Shown: one piece after another, positions 1 through 6,328 of the stretch
Numbering within the stretch: position 1 is the first letter of the stretch
Layout of the letters: every line of letters begins with the position of its first letter
Assembly: GCA_029857855.1 (NCBI GenBank)
Contig: JAOUGG010000061.1
Coordinates: 1 to 9,469 of the forward strand
Direction of reading: 5' to 3'
Length of the DNA stretch: 9,469 bases
Origin: Acidimicrobiia bacterium
GTDB lineage: Bacteria > Actinomycetota > Acidimicrobiia > Acidimicrobiales > SZUA-35
Notes under the pieces: model-generated
What the model saw: the letters and a program-made list of their open reading frames with translations, nothing else
Databases searched by the model: none
What the model was told of the DNA's origin: nothing
Program-made: the position numbers and the translations under genes

Positions 1-610
1 TGATGAAGAAGACCGAGCCCCACCAGAAGGATTCGAGCAGCGTGCCGCTGGCCAGCGGGCCGAGCGCTCCGCCGGCGCCGGCGAATCCGGCCCAGGCGGC
101 GATGGCCTTGCCCCGCTCGTGGGGCGGGAAGACGACCGTGATGATCGACAGGGTGGCCGGCATGATGAACGCCGCGCCAATACCGGCCACGGCCCGGAGA
201 GCGATGAGTTGCTCGGGATTGGTGGCCAGCGTTGCCGCCAGCGCGGCGAGGCCGAAGATCACCAGGCCCAACATGAGGGCCCGCTTGCGGCCGTAGCGGT
301 CACCGAGCGCCCCGGCGGGGAGCAGCAGCCCGGCGAACACGAGGGCGTAGGCGTCGATGATCCAGAGTTGTTCGGACTGGGTCGCGTCCAGGGCTCGAAC
401 GATGGTGGGGATCGCGACGTTGAGCGAGCTGACCGAGGAGACGACCAGGATCAGCGCGCCGCACATGATCCCGAGGATCAGCTTGCGGCGGGGATGGCCG
501 ACCTCGGGGTCGAAGTCCAGATCTCGAACGTCGTGGAATGAGTCGGTGGCCGCGTCGGCGGCGGTTTGTGGTGTCGGGGCCACACCGGCCGCGTCAAAAC
601 TATCGGACAT
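1..610 (-). CDS. DHA2-family MFS drug efflux transporter, N-terminal part (C-terminus beyond the left edge)
   Basis: Proton-driven multidrug efflux pump of the cytoplasmic membrane, EmrB/QacA (DHA2, usually 14-helix) type. Reading the minus strand from the ATG at 610-608 gives 203 open codons to the window edge. After a hydrophilic, acidic cytoplasmic N-tail of about 40 residues, helix 1 (about 43-64) runs into SLNVAIPTIV (62-71), a typical DHA2 helix-1 end. WIIDAYAL (83-90) follows, then motif A, PAGALGDRYGRKRALMLG (98-115), and a motif-C-like glycine-rich stretch (about 176-190) ending in FWWGSVFFI. The family is usually about 450-550 aa, so more than half is missing. The first ATG fits a leaderless start: there is no Shine-Dalgarno sequence, and TACCGT lies 9-14 nt upstream. 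The gene is divergent from the ABC-F ATPase and shares an operator-like palindrome with it. The family call is firm; the substrate is unknown. Confidence 0.9.
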   Translation of the reverse strand, partial: MSDSFDAAGVAPTPQTAADAATDSFHDVRDLDFDPEVGHPRRKLILGIMCGALILVVSSVSSLNVAIPTIVRALDATQSEQLWIIDAYALVFAGLLLPAGALGDRYGRKRALMLGLVIFGLAALAATLATNPEQLIALRAVAGIGAAFIMPATLSIITVVFPPHERGKAIAAWAGFAGAGGALGPLASGTLLESFWWGSVFFI

Positions 611-618
611 GGTGTTGC

Positions 619-647
619 ACGGTAGTCCCCGGTCCGAACTTGTGCAA
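619..647 (-). promoter_or_regulatory. Predicted promoter of the MFS efflux gene
   Basis: On the minus strand a TTGCAC -35-like box (647-642) is followed after exactly 17 nt by TACCGT (624-619), which fits the actinobacterial TANNNT -10. Transcription would begin around 612-610, at or within about 2 nt of the ATG, so the message is probably leaderless. The -35 box lies inside one arm of the palindrome at 638-664, so a bound repressor would block it. Based on motif match and spacing only. Confidence 0.5.
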
Positions 648-664
648 CACATTGTTGCACAAGT
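638..664. promoter_or_regulatory. Operator-like perfect palindrome between divergent genes
   Basis: Arms ACTTGTGCAACA (638-649) and TGTTGCACAAGT (653-664) are exact reverse complements separated by CAT. An extra half-site, TGTTGCAC, lies at 613-620 beside the MFS start codon. The length and symmetry fit a dimeric repressor such as a TetR- or MarR-family protein. The site covers the putative -35 of the efflux gene on the minus strand and a possible -35 (TTGTTG, 652-657) for the ABC-F gene on the plus strand. A terminator role is unlikely because both flanking genes are transcribed away from it. The regulator gene is not in this window. Confidence 0.65.
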
Positions 665-680
665 CGCAACGGCTTATTCT
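652..680 (+). promoter_or_regulatory. Possible upstream promoter for the ABC-F gene
   Basis: TTGTTG (652-657), a 17-nt spacer and TATTCT (675-680) form a plausible sigma-70-type promoter on the plus strand. It would start transcription near 687 and leave a leader of about 29 nt. Its -35 overlaps the palindrome at 638-664. It competes with the closer TAGGCT box at 704-709, and both could be active. Confidence 0.35.
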
Positions 681-703
681 CGGCGACGTCGACCGCGCGC
701 TCG

Positions 704-709
704 TAGGCT
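704..709 (+). promoter_or_regulatory. Predicted -10 box for a leaderless ABC-F transcript
   Basis: TAGGCT fits TANNNT, with its first base exactly 12 nt before the A of ATG 716, so transcription would start at the start codon itself. No Shine-Dalgarno sequence precedes this gene, which supports a leaderless start. No good -35 is visible at 16-18 nt. Confidence 0.4.
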
Positions 710-715
710 TGGACG

Positions 716-2407
716 ATGGGACACATCGCAGTGAGCGACCTCGGTTACGCCCATCCGGGCGGGTCGATGCTGTTCACCGAGGTGTCGTTCAACCTGAGCC
801 CCGGCGCCCATGCCGGGCTGATCGGCAACAACGGCGTCGGCAAGACAACGCTGATGCGGATCCTGGCCGGTGAGCTCGAACCGACCGAAGGCGACGCCAA
901 CCTCGGTGGACGGGTTCGCTACATGGCCCAGGACGTCGGGGTGGGACCGTCGGCGCCCTCGGCCACCTCGTCGGTGGGCACGGTGCGGGAGATGCTGATC
1001 GACTGCTCGCCCGAACCGCTGCGTTCGATCGGCCGCCGACTTCTGACCGCCGAGGCGGCTGCGGCCGACGGTACCGGAGCGGCCGGCCAGGATGCGGCGA
1101 TGAACCTGGCCGAACTCATCGGCGAGTGGTCCGATTGCGGCGGCTACCTGGCCGAGGCCGAGTGGGATGCCACCCTCAGCCGGGTGGTGCGCTCCAACCT
1201 GGACGACGTCGGGCAACGGCTCACCACCCAGCTCTCCGGCGGCGAACGCAAACAGATCGTGCTCGACCTCCTCTTCTCGTCCGACGCCGACGTGCTCCTC
1301 CTCGACGAACCCGACAACTATCTCGACGTCCCGGCCAAACGATGGCTGGAGGAGCTGATCCGCACCACCCGCAAGACGGTCCTGATGGTGTCGCACGACC
1401 GACAGCTCCTGCGCGACTGCACGAACCGCATCGTCACCCTGGAGGCGTTCGGGGCGTGGGTCCACGGTGAGTCCTACGCCACCTACCCGGCGGCTCGGGA
1501 GGCTCGACAACGGCAACTCGGCGACGCGCTCGGACGATGGAAGGACGAGGAGCGGCGACTCTACAAGTTCTACAAGGAGATGAAGTTCAAGGCCTCGTAC
1601 AACGCCGACATGGCCGGTCGGGCCAATGCGGCCGAGAGCCGCTGGGAGCGGTTCGTGGCCGCCGGTCCCCCGCCGCCACCGGCACCGGAACAGAACGTGC
1701 GGGTCCGGTTGCGGGGCGGCGATTCCGGGCGCCGGGTGGTGGCCCTCGATGCCGTCGAGCTGCCCGATCTCGTGTTCCCGTTCTCCGACGAGGTCTACTT
1801 CGGTGAGCGGCTCGGTCTCGTCGGGCCGAACGGTTCGGGCAAAACCCACCTGCTTCGGCTCCTCGCCGGTCACCCGATCACCCATTCGGGCACCGTCAAG
1901 CTCGGTACCCGGGTCGAGGCCGGCCTGTTCACCCAGGTCAACGACAACCCGGAACTCACCGGCGGCACCGTGCTCGATCCGGTCATGGCGCGGGTCGGCA
2001 ACCACGAGCGGGCCATGGGCGCGCTGGCCCGCTATGGGCTGGCATCGGCGGTGGCAGGCACGTCGGCCCAGTCCTATGAGACGTTGTCGGGTGGGCAGAA
2101 GGCCCGCCTCGAGATCCTGTGTCTCGAACTCGACGGCCACAACCTCCTGCTGCTCGACGAGCCGACCGACAACCTCGACATCGACTCGGCCGAGGCGCTC
2201 GAATCGGCGCTCGACACATTCGAGGGCACCGTGATCGCCGTCTCCCACGACCGCGCCTTCCTGGCCAACTTCGACCGGTTCTGGATGGTCGGCCACGATG
2301 GCTTCGTCCACACGCTCCCCGATTGGGAGTCGGCCCTGGCCGCCGTGACCAAACCGACCGCCGTCGATGGCATCAAGCTCGCCAAGCTGTTGACCGAGGT
2401 CGGGTGA
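716..2407 (+). CDS. ABC-F family ATPase (translation factor / ribosome-protection type)
   Basis: A 563-aa soluble protein with two ATP-binding cassettes in one chain and no membrane segments, as in the ABC-F proteins. These bind the ribosomal E site and either tune translation or dislodge antibiotics. Cassette 1: Walker A GNNGVGKTT (37-45), signature LSGGE (173-177), Walker B VLLLDEP (193-199) with D-loop DNYLD, and switch SHD (226-228). The charged helical inter-cassette linker (about 258-316: RWKDEERRLYKFYKEMKF, then a return helix) should reach toward the peptidyl-transferase centre. It is followed by a proline run (GPPPPPAPE, 317-325). Cassette 2: Walker A GPNGSGKTH (370-378), LSGGQ (457-461), LLLLDEP (477-483), DNLD, SHD (510-512). 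The usual DEPTNHLD is DEPDNYLD and DEPTDNLD here. ATG 716 is preferred to GTG 731 because of the TAGGCT box. Sharing an operator with an efflux pump suggests an antibiotic-resistance or stress role, which is inference. Confidence 0.9.
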   Translation: MGHIAVSDLGYAHPGGSMLFTEVSFNLSPGAHAGLIGNNGVGKTTLMRILAGELEPTEGDANLGGRVRYMAQDVGVGPSAPSATSSVGTVREMLIDCSPEPLRSIGRRLLTAEAAAADGTGAAGQDAAMNLAELIGEWSDCGGYLAEAEWDATLSRVVRSNLDDVGQRLTTQLSGGERKQIVLDLLFSSDADVLLLDEPDNYLDVPAKRWLEELIRTTRKTVLMVSHDRQLLRDCTNRIVTLEAFGAWVHGESYATYPAAREARQRQLGDALGRWKDEERRLYKFYKEMKFKASYNADMAGRANAAESRWERFVAAGPPPPPAPEQNVRVRLRGGDSGRRVVALDAVELPDLVFPFSDEVYFGERLGLVGPNGSGKTHLLRLLAGHPITHSGTVKLGTRVEAGLFTQVNDNPELTGGTVLDPVMARVGNHERAMGALARYGLASAVAGTSAQSYETLSGGQKARLEILCLELDGHNLLLLDEPTDNLDIDSAEALESALDTFEGTVIAVSHDRAFLANFDRFWMVGHDGFVHTLPDWESALAAVTKPTAVDGIKLAKLLTEVG

Positions 2408-2440
2408 GCGGTCGCAGCGCCTCGCCCGGCTGAGCGCCCG

Positions 2441-2454
2441 GGGCCTTCAGGCCC
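2441..2454 (+). terminator. Weak GC hairpin after the ABC-F gene
   Basis: GGGCC (2441-2445) and GGCCC (2450-2454) form a 5-bp all-GC stem around a TTCA loop, 34 nt after the ABC-F stop. There is no T-run after it, so it is at best a non-canonical terminator. The 89-bp gap to the next gene holds little else apart from a possible -10 box. Confidence 0.25.
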
Positions 2455-2486
2455 AAAGGGTTCAGGGTTCGGCCCGATTGCGCCGT

Positions 2487-2492
2487 TACCTT
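2487..2492 (+). promoter_or_regulatory. Possible -10 box for the DUF4214/NAGPA gene
   Basis: TACCTT fits TANNNT and begins 10 nt before ATG 2497. No ribosome-binding site precedes the start; the nearest purine run, AAAGGG, is over 30 nt away. A leaderless or near-leaderless transcript is therefore likely, although the spacing is slightly short. Confidence 0.3.
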
Positions 2493-2496
2493 TGTG

Positions 2497-3879
2497 ATGG
2501 GTACTCGATTCGTCTCCCGCGGCCGTCCACCCGGCGCGATCGTCGTGGCCGTCGCCATGGGCCTCGCGTTCCTCGCCACCTTGACGGTGCCGGGAACCGC
2601 CGGCGCGGCCACCGACGACTGCAGGATCTCGGAGCCGTCGTCGGAGTTGGAGCCGGTCGTCGGACTGTCGCCCGACCACGCCCAGGTGTGGCGTCTCTAT
2701 CAGGCGACGTTTCTGCGTCAACCCGATGCGCAGGGCCTCGCCCACTGGGTGGGGGCGGCCCAGGACGGAATGAGCCTGGAGGAGATCGCCTCCTATTTCA
2801 CCAGTGGCACCGAGTTCAAGAACCGGTACGGGAACGTGTCGAACGCCGAGTTCGTGCGGCTCGTCTACCGCAATGTGCTGTGTCGGGTGCCCGACGGCAG
2901 CGGTGAGAACTACTGGGCCGGCCAGCTGGGTTCCGGTTCGCTCAGCCGATCCGACTTGGTCGTCAACTTCACCGAGCTGCGGGAGTATCTGCGGTTCACC
3001 GACACCTGCCACTCGATCTACTCGGCCGAGAGCTCGGCGGCCGGCCACTGTGGAGCCGAAGGTGTCGTGCCGCTGGGGCAGGCCACGCTGGCGGCCAACG
3101 GGTACCAGGCCTACAACAAGTCGTTCCCCGGCGGGTCGTTCCAGGGTGTGATCGTCGACCTCGACCGGGTGCTCGCCGATGGCCGGTTCTCGACCGGCCA
3201 CAACCGCTGCTCGGTGGCGTCGATCAACGCCAACTGGTTGGTCGCGTCGGAGAAGGATTCGTTCAATCCCGGGGCGCTCGGCATTGGTGTGGTCGACGGG
3301 GTACACGTCAAGAACTCGTCGGACCGGACCGACCGTGGTGTGTTCGGGGTGCGGGTCGACTCGGCCCCGAAAGCCGTGGCCGAGGACTGGCCGGTCACCG
3401 GGCAACCGTGGCCGAGCCCGAGTGAGTCCGACACGAAACTCAACAGCGTGATCCACACCAAGGGCAGCCTGGTGCTTGAGCAGTGGCACGCATCGGCCGA
3501 AACGTCGATCTACCTCGACCAGCTCGAACCCGCCCAGAAGGTGGGGCCCGACGAATGGATCTGGGCCGCCGCCGGCATCCCGCTGCGGATCGACGGGCAG
3601 AACGACGAGGACCTGAGCAGCGACTACGCCCGTGACCCCTACACCTACCTGACCGCCTATCACCCGTTCGTGGCCGTCGACCAGAACAACGGCCGGCTCG
3701 TGTTCGGGGCCACCAACAGTGCCACCGTGCCGTCGCTCGTCGATTGGGCGGTGGCCAACGGCTACGAGGATCTGATCAAGTTCGACGGCGGCGGCTCGGT
3801 CGAGTTCAACGTCGGCGGTCAGGCCAAGGTTCGAGGCACGAGTCGCGACATCCCGGTCTGGCTCGGCCTCGGCTGTTAA
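2497..3879 (+). CDS. Secreted DUF4214 plus phosphodiester-glycosidase (NAGPA-type) protein
   Basis: A 460-aa exported protein. The N-terminus has basic residues, a hydrophobic core (about 14-30) and a signal-peptidase site AGA|ATDD after residue 37. Residues about 60-169 look like DUF4214, a helical domain common in bacterial surface proteins: VWRLYQATFLRQPDAQGLAHW, then FVRLVYRNVLCRVPDGSGENYW as a second half-unit. Residues about 215-459 resemble the NAGPA/phosphodiester glycosidase fold, with SINANW (242-247) and the hallmark FDGGGS (429-434) near the C-terminus, where the family has (L/F)DGGGS. NAGPA proteins remove sugars attached through a phosphodiester; the bacterial substrate here is unknown, perhaps a wall or capsule phosphoglycan. 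Six cysteines fit disulfides outside the cell. GTG 2494 is a possible start one codon earlier. The gene appears to stand alone. Domain calls rest on remembered motifs. Confidence 0.8.
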   Translation: MGTRFVSRGRPPGAIVVAVAMGLAFLATLTVPGTAGAATDDCRISEPSSELEPVVGLSPDHAQVWRLYQATFLRQPDAQGLAHWVGAAQDGMSLEEIASYFTSGTEFKNRYGNVSNAEFVRLVYRNVLCRVPDGSGENYWAGQLGSGSLSRSDLVVNFTELREYLRFTDTCHSIYSAESSAAGHCGAEGVVPLGQATLAANGYQAYNKSFPGGSFQGVIVDLDRVLADGRFSTGHNRCSVASINANWLVASEKDSFNPGALGIGVVDGVHVKNSSDRTDRGVFGVRVDSAPKAVAEDWPVTGQPWPSPSESDTKLNSVIHTKGSLVLEQWHASAETSIYLDQLEPAQKVGPDEWIWAAAGIPLRIDGQNDEDLSSDYARDPYTYLTAYHPFVAVDQNNGRLVFGATNSATVPSLVDWAVANGYEDLIKFDGGGSVEFNVGGQAKVRGTSRDIPVWLGLGC

Positions 3880-3882
3880 ACA

Positions 3883-3932
3883 CCGAATTTTGCAGCACAG
3901 ACGGGACTCAGTCCCGTCTGAGGCGCGCAGAA
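3883..3932. repeat. Tandem palindromic repeat, copy 1
   Basis: A 50-bp unit starting 4 bases after the stop codon at 3877-3879. Its core is a perfect inverted repeat, CAGACGGGACT (3898-3908) and AGTCCCGTCTG (3910-3920), around a single C. An outer stem TTTTGC (3888-3893) can pair with GCAGAA (3927-3932) through one T-G wobble. It matches copy 2 at 48 of 50 positions. It could be a terminator of the upstream gene or a REP-like dispersed element. No T-run follows the hairpin on either strand. Confidence 0.85.
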
Positions 3933-3943
3933 CGAGATCCTTG

Positions 3944-3993
3944 CCGAATTTTGCAGCACGGACGGGACTGAGTCCCGTCTGAGGCGCGCAGAA
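3944..3993. repeat. Tandem palindromic repeat, copy 2
   Basis: The second copy of the 50-bp unit, beginning 61 bp after the first and separated from it by the 11-nt CGAGATCCTTG. The two differences are A to G at 3960, which breaks one Watson-Crick pair of the stem to a G-T wobble, and C to G at 3970, the single unpaired centre of the palindrome. The unit ends 28 bp before the -10-like box of the aminotransferase gene, so it may also affect that promoter. Confidence 0.85.
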
Positions 3994-4021
3994 GGGTTCG
4001 GAGCGGGGTCGGGGGCTGGGA

Positions 4022-4027
4022 TAGAGT
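4022..4027 (+). promoter_or_regulatory. Predicted -10 box for a leaderless aminotransferase transcript
   Basis: TAGAGT fits TANNNT and begins 13 nt before ATG 4035, placing the transcript start at or next to the start codon. No convincing -35 was found, and the nearby G-rich sequence is not a well-placed Shine-Dalgarno sequence. Confidence 0.4.
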
Positions 4028-4034
4028 CGGGGCC

Positions 4035-5129
4035 ATGAGTCCGCTGAGCGACCGCATCCTGATGGGCCCCGGGCCCTGCAACCCCTACCCCGAGGCGGTG
4101 GCCGCCCTCGGGCGGCCCATGCTCGGGCACCTCGACCCCGAGTTCATCGCCGTGCTGGATGAAACGAACCAGCGGCTGCGCACCGTGTTCGGCACCACCA
4201 ACCGGTTGACCTTCCCGGTATCGGGCACCGGGTCCGCGGGTATGGAGGCGGCGATCATCAACGTGCTGGGACCCGGCGACGTCGTCGTCATCGGCGTCAA
4301 CGGCGTGTTCGGCAACCGCATGTGCGACGTCGCCGGGCGGGCCGGGGCCGAGGTCGTCCGGGTCGATTTCGACTGGGGCACCCCGGTCGACGCCGAACGG
4401 TTGCTCGCCGCCCACCCGAACCCGACAGCCATCGCCATGGTGCAGGCCGAGACCTCGACGGGGGCGCTGTCGCCGCTGGCCGACATCGGCGCCAACAAGG
4501 GCGACGCCCTTTTCATCGTCGACTGCGTCACCTCGCTCGCCGGCACCCCGGTGGAGCTCGACGCCAACAACGTCGACATCGCCTACTCGGGCACCCAGAA
4601 GTGTCTGGGGGTGGCCCCTGGCCTGGCGCCGTTGAGCGTGTCCGACCGAGCCATCGAGCGGATCAAACCCAAGCCGCAGTCGTGGTATCTCGACCTCAAC
4701 ATGATCGCCAACTACGTCACCGGTGGTGGTGCCCGGGCCTACCACCACACCGCGCCGATCAGCATGATCTTCAGTATCCACGCCGGGTTGGCCGTGGTGC
4801 TCGACGAGGGGCTCGACAACGCCATCACCCGCCATCGGCGTTGCGGCACGATGCTGCAGGACGGCCTGGAAAAGCGCGGCTTCGAACTGTTCGCCACCGA
4901 GGGGTTCCGGCTGCCGCAGTTGACGTCGGTCGTCATCCCCGAGGGTCGGTTCGGTGCGCTCGGCGAGGGCGAGGTGCGGCGCACGATGCTCGACCGGTAC
5001 GGCATCGAGGTCGGCGGAGGTCTCGGCGACTTCGCCGGCAAGATCTGGCGAATCGGCTGCATGGGCCACACCGCCAGGGAGCGCAACGTCGCCCTGCTCC
5101 TTGCCGCCATCGACGAACTCTCGGCATAG
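4035..5129 (+). CDS. Class-V PLP aminotransferase, alanine-glyoxylate / serine-pyruvate family
   Basis: A 364-aa cytoplasmic fold-type-I enzyme, normal length for the family, that moves an amino group between small amino and oxo acids such as alanine, serine or glycine and glyoxylate or pyruvate. Visible motifs: the N-terminal MGPGPCNPYPEA (10-21), PVSGTGSAGME (61-71) that cups the PLP phosphate, VDCVTSLAGTPVELD (162-176) with Asp163 for the pyridine nitrogen, and YSGTQKCLGVAPGLAPLSVS (184-203) with Lys189 as the Schiff-base lysine. SWYLDL (216-221) and WRIGCMGH (338-345), with Arg339 the likely substrate-carboxylate ligand, complete the pattern. The protein could equally be a PucG-like ureidoglycine/glyoxylate or aspartate-glyoxylate aminotransferase; sequence alone does not settle this. 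It is convergent with the LLM oxidoreductase, 57 bp apart, with a hairpin between. No operon partner is adjacent on the same strand. Confidence 0.9.
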   Translation: MSPLSDRILMGPGPCNPYPEAVAALGRPMLGHLDPEFIAVLDETNQRLRTVFGTTNRLTFPVSGTGSAGMEAAIINVLGPGDVVVIGVNGVFGNRMCDVAGRAGAEVVRVDFDWGTPVDAERLLAAHPNPTAIAMVQAETSTGALSPLADIGANKGDALFIVDCVTSLAGTPVELDANNVDIAYSGTQKCLGVAPGLAPLSVSDRAIERIKPKPQSWYLDLNMIANYVTGGGARAYHHTAPISMIFSIHAGLAVVLDEGLDNAITRHRRCGTMLQDGLEKRGFELFATEGFRLPQLTSVVIPEGRFGALGEGEVRRTMLDRYGIEVGGGLGDFAGKIWRIGCMGHTARERNVALLLAAIDELSA

Positions 5130-5143
5130 CGCGCCAACGTCTC

Positions 5144-5180
5144 GTAGCAAATCCCGTGTTGCAACCTCGGGTTTTGCTAC
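5144..5180. terminator. Hairpin between convergent genes, probable bidirectional terminator
   Basis: GTAGCAAATCCCG (5144-5156) pairs with CGGGTTTTGCTAC (5168-5180) in a 13-bp stem with one T-T mismatch and an 11-nt loop. The loop contains the self-complementary GTTGCAAC (5158-5165). A further 3 bp, CTC with GAG, could form beyond an AA bulge. It fills the gap between the stops of the aminotransferase and the oxidoreductase. T-rich and A-rich stretches lie inside the arms rather than after them. Confidence 0.65.
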
Positions 5181-5186
5181 AAGAGT

Positions 5187-6149
5187 TCAGAAGGTCCGAC
5201 CGAGGGCCGCGCGGACGTCGGCGAGCAGCTCGATCGAGCGCAACGCCATCGGCTGATCGACGGCCATGGTGCGCACGACCACGTCGACGTCCACACCATG
5301 GGCCGCGCCGATATCGCCCAGCTGGGCCATGGCCGCGGCCGCCCGGTCGACACCGCCGAAGATCAGCTGCCCCTCGGTCAGACCCCGGTAACCTGCGGCG
5401 ATCAGCTCCCGGCCCCGGGCCAGACCGGTGGCGTCATCGTCGGTGACGAAGATGTCGCGCCGAATGGCCAACCGAGGAATGGTCCCGTGCAACTCGCAGC
5501 GATCGCAATAGCGAGGCATCGCCTCGGCCAACGCCGAAGGCGTGGCACCGGGAGCGACATACCAGGCGTCGCCCTCCCGTGCCGCCCGTTCCAAGGGCCC
5601 GTCACCGAGCCCGGAGCCAATCCACCACTCGACCGGCACGGGCGGCCGAGGGGCGATGGCTGCACCGTGAAGTCCGAGTCCCGAGCCGGCGACGCCGATG
5701 GACTCACTATCGACCAGCTCCCCCGCCAGCAACGCCTTCATCACCCGGATGGCCTCGTCGGTGCGGCGGCCGCGGGTGGACACCTCGGCGCCCATCGCCG
5801 CAAACTCGTTCGGCCGCCCGCCGACACCGGTCTGCACGATGAACGGAGCGCCGGCGCCGTGCAGTGCCGCCAGCGTGCCGACCTGCTCGGCTGCGAGCAC
5901 CGGGTGCCACAAGGGGAGCACGAACAGCAGGCCGATCGATCGATCCGACGGCCACTCGGCCAGGATTCGTCCGATCATCGGCACGTTCTGCACGTAGTTC
6001 GATGACGGTCCGGCAGCGTGATGGTCGCCGAGCGTCAGATGGTCGAGCCCGGCGGCCGCGGCCACCCGAGCCCGCTCCAAGACGGTGGCCACCGCCTTCT
6101 CCGGGGCCGCGCCGGGGTGGGTGCTGTTGATGCTGATACCGATACGCAT
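5187..6149 (-). CDS. LLM-class (luciferase-like) flavin oxidoreductase
   Basis: A 320-aa cytoplasmic TIM-barrel oxidoreductase of the bacterial-luciferase superfamily, using reduced FMN or coenzyme F420. It starts MRIGISI, a typical first strand. GDHHAAG (41-47) follows in the cofactor pocket. The family core comes next: LPLWHPVLAAEQVGTLAALH (78-97), QTGVGGRPNEFAAMG (106-120) and RGRRTDEAIRVMKALLAGE (126-144), then VEWWIGSGLGDGPLERAAREGDAW (173-196), matching the family pattern of a glycine-rich phosphate loop followed by AA(R)xGDGW. The frame stays open upstream to a start at 6218, but ATG 6149 is chosen because GGGAGGA lies 7 nt before it and family similarity begins there. FMN versus F420, and the substrate, cannot be decided here. 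It is divergent from the MFS carrier gene at 6329. Confidence 0.88.
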   Translation of the reverse strand: MRIGISINSTHPGAAPEKAVATVLERARVAAAAGLDHLTLGDHHAAGPSSNYVQNVPMIGRILAEWPSDRSIGLLFVLPLWHPVLAAEQVGTLAALHGAGAPFIVQTGVGGRPNEFAAMGAEVSTRGRRTDEAIRVMKALLAGELVDSESIGVAGSGLGLHGAAIAPRPPVPVEWWIGSGLGDGPLERAAREGDAWYVAPGATPSALAEAMPRYCDRCELHGTIPRLAIRRDIFVTDDDATGLARGRELIAAGYRGLTEGQLIFGGVDRAAAAMAQLGDIGAAHGVDVDVVVRTMAVDQPMALRSIELLADVRAALGRTF

Positions 6150-6156
6150 GCCCGAG

Positions 6157-6163
6157 TCCTCCC
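6157..6163 (-). promoter_or_regulatory. Ribosome-binding site that fixes the LLM oxidoreductase start
   Basis: GGGAGGA on the minus strand, 7 nt before the ATG at 6149. It is one of only two strong Shine-Dalgarno sequences in the window and rules against the longer reading from 6218. Confidence 0.8.
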
Positions 6164-6176
6164 GGTGCGTGGATTC

Positions 6177-6243
6177 AATCGTCGGATCAGGTGTAGACGA
6201 GAAAATCGTCGGGGCCACTATCGGTGTTCTGAATCTCGACGAT
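6177..6243. promoter_or_regulatory. Repeated 7-9-bp motif in the divergent LLM/MFS promoter region
   Basis: AATCGTCGG occurs at 6177-6185 and 6204-6212, 27 bp apart start to start, and its core recurs inverted as CGACGAT at 6237-6243. The copies lie in the 179-bp divergent region, near where the oxidoreductase promoter should be. They could be regulator half-sites. Short motifs of this composition also occur by chance in GC-rich DNA. Confidence 0.25.
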
Positions 6244-6316
6244 CATCCGGTCCCACCGACCCGCTCCAACACCATCTCGGTGACTGATCCTCCGACCGTG
6301 TTCACGCCCGAACGCC

Positions 6317-6322
6317 TAGCGT
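6317..6322 (+). promoter_or_regulatory. Predicted -10 box for a leaderless MFS transcript
   Basis: TAGCGT fits TANNNT and begins exactly 12 nt before GTG 6329, so the message would begin at the start codon. No convincing -35 box or Shine-Dalgarno sequence is present. This box is the main support for the GTG start. Confidence 0.4.
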
Positions 6323-6328
6323 GGTGGG

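Noticed and set aside
638..664. Palindrome read as a transcription terminator
   Set aside because: Both neighbouring genes are transcribed away from it and no transcript ends there; an operator fits better.
674..2311. Long minus-strand reading frame (545 codons) opposite the ABC-F gene
   Set aside because: It is fully antisense to a gene with complete ABC-F motifs, has no recognisable domain, and is dominated by Gly, Val, Arg and Glu. Such open antisense frames are expected in GC-rich DNA.
2074..3663. Long minus-strand reading frame (529 codons) across the ABC-F end and the NAGPA gene
   Set aside because: It overlaps two well-supported plus-strand genes and the gap between them, shows no motif, and has the same low-complexity composition.
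3883..3993. CRISPR array
   Set aside because: There are only two repeat copies, the intervening sequence is 11 nt, and there are no cas genes; the units are palindromic elements.
3876..5150. Minus-strand reading frame (424 codons) opposite the aminotransferase
   Set aside because: It is antisense to an intact PLP enzyme, and its C-terminal end is translated palindromic repeat.
6150..6218. N-terminal extension of the LLM oxidoreductase to a start at 6218
   Set aside because: The extra 23 residues are not family-like, and a strong ribosome-binding site lies 7 nt before ATG 6149.
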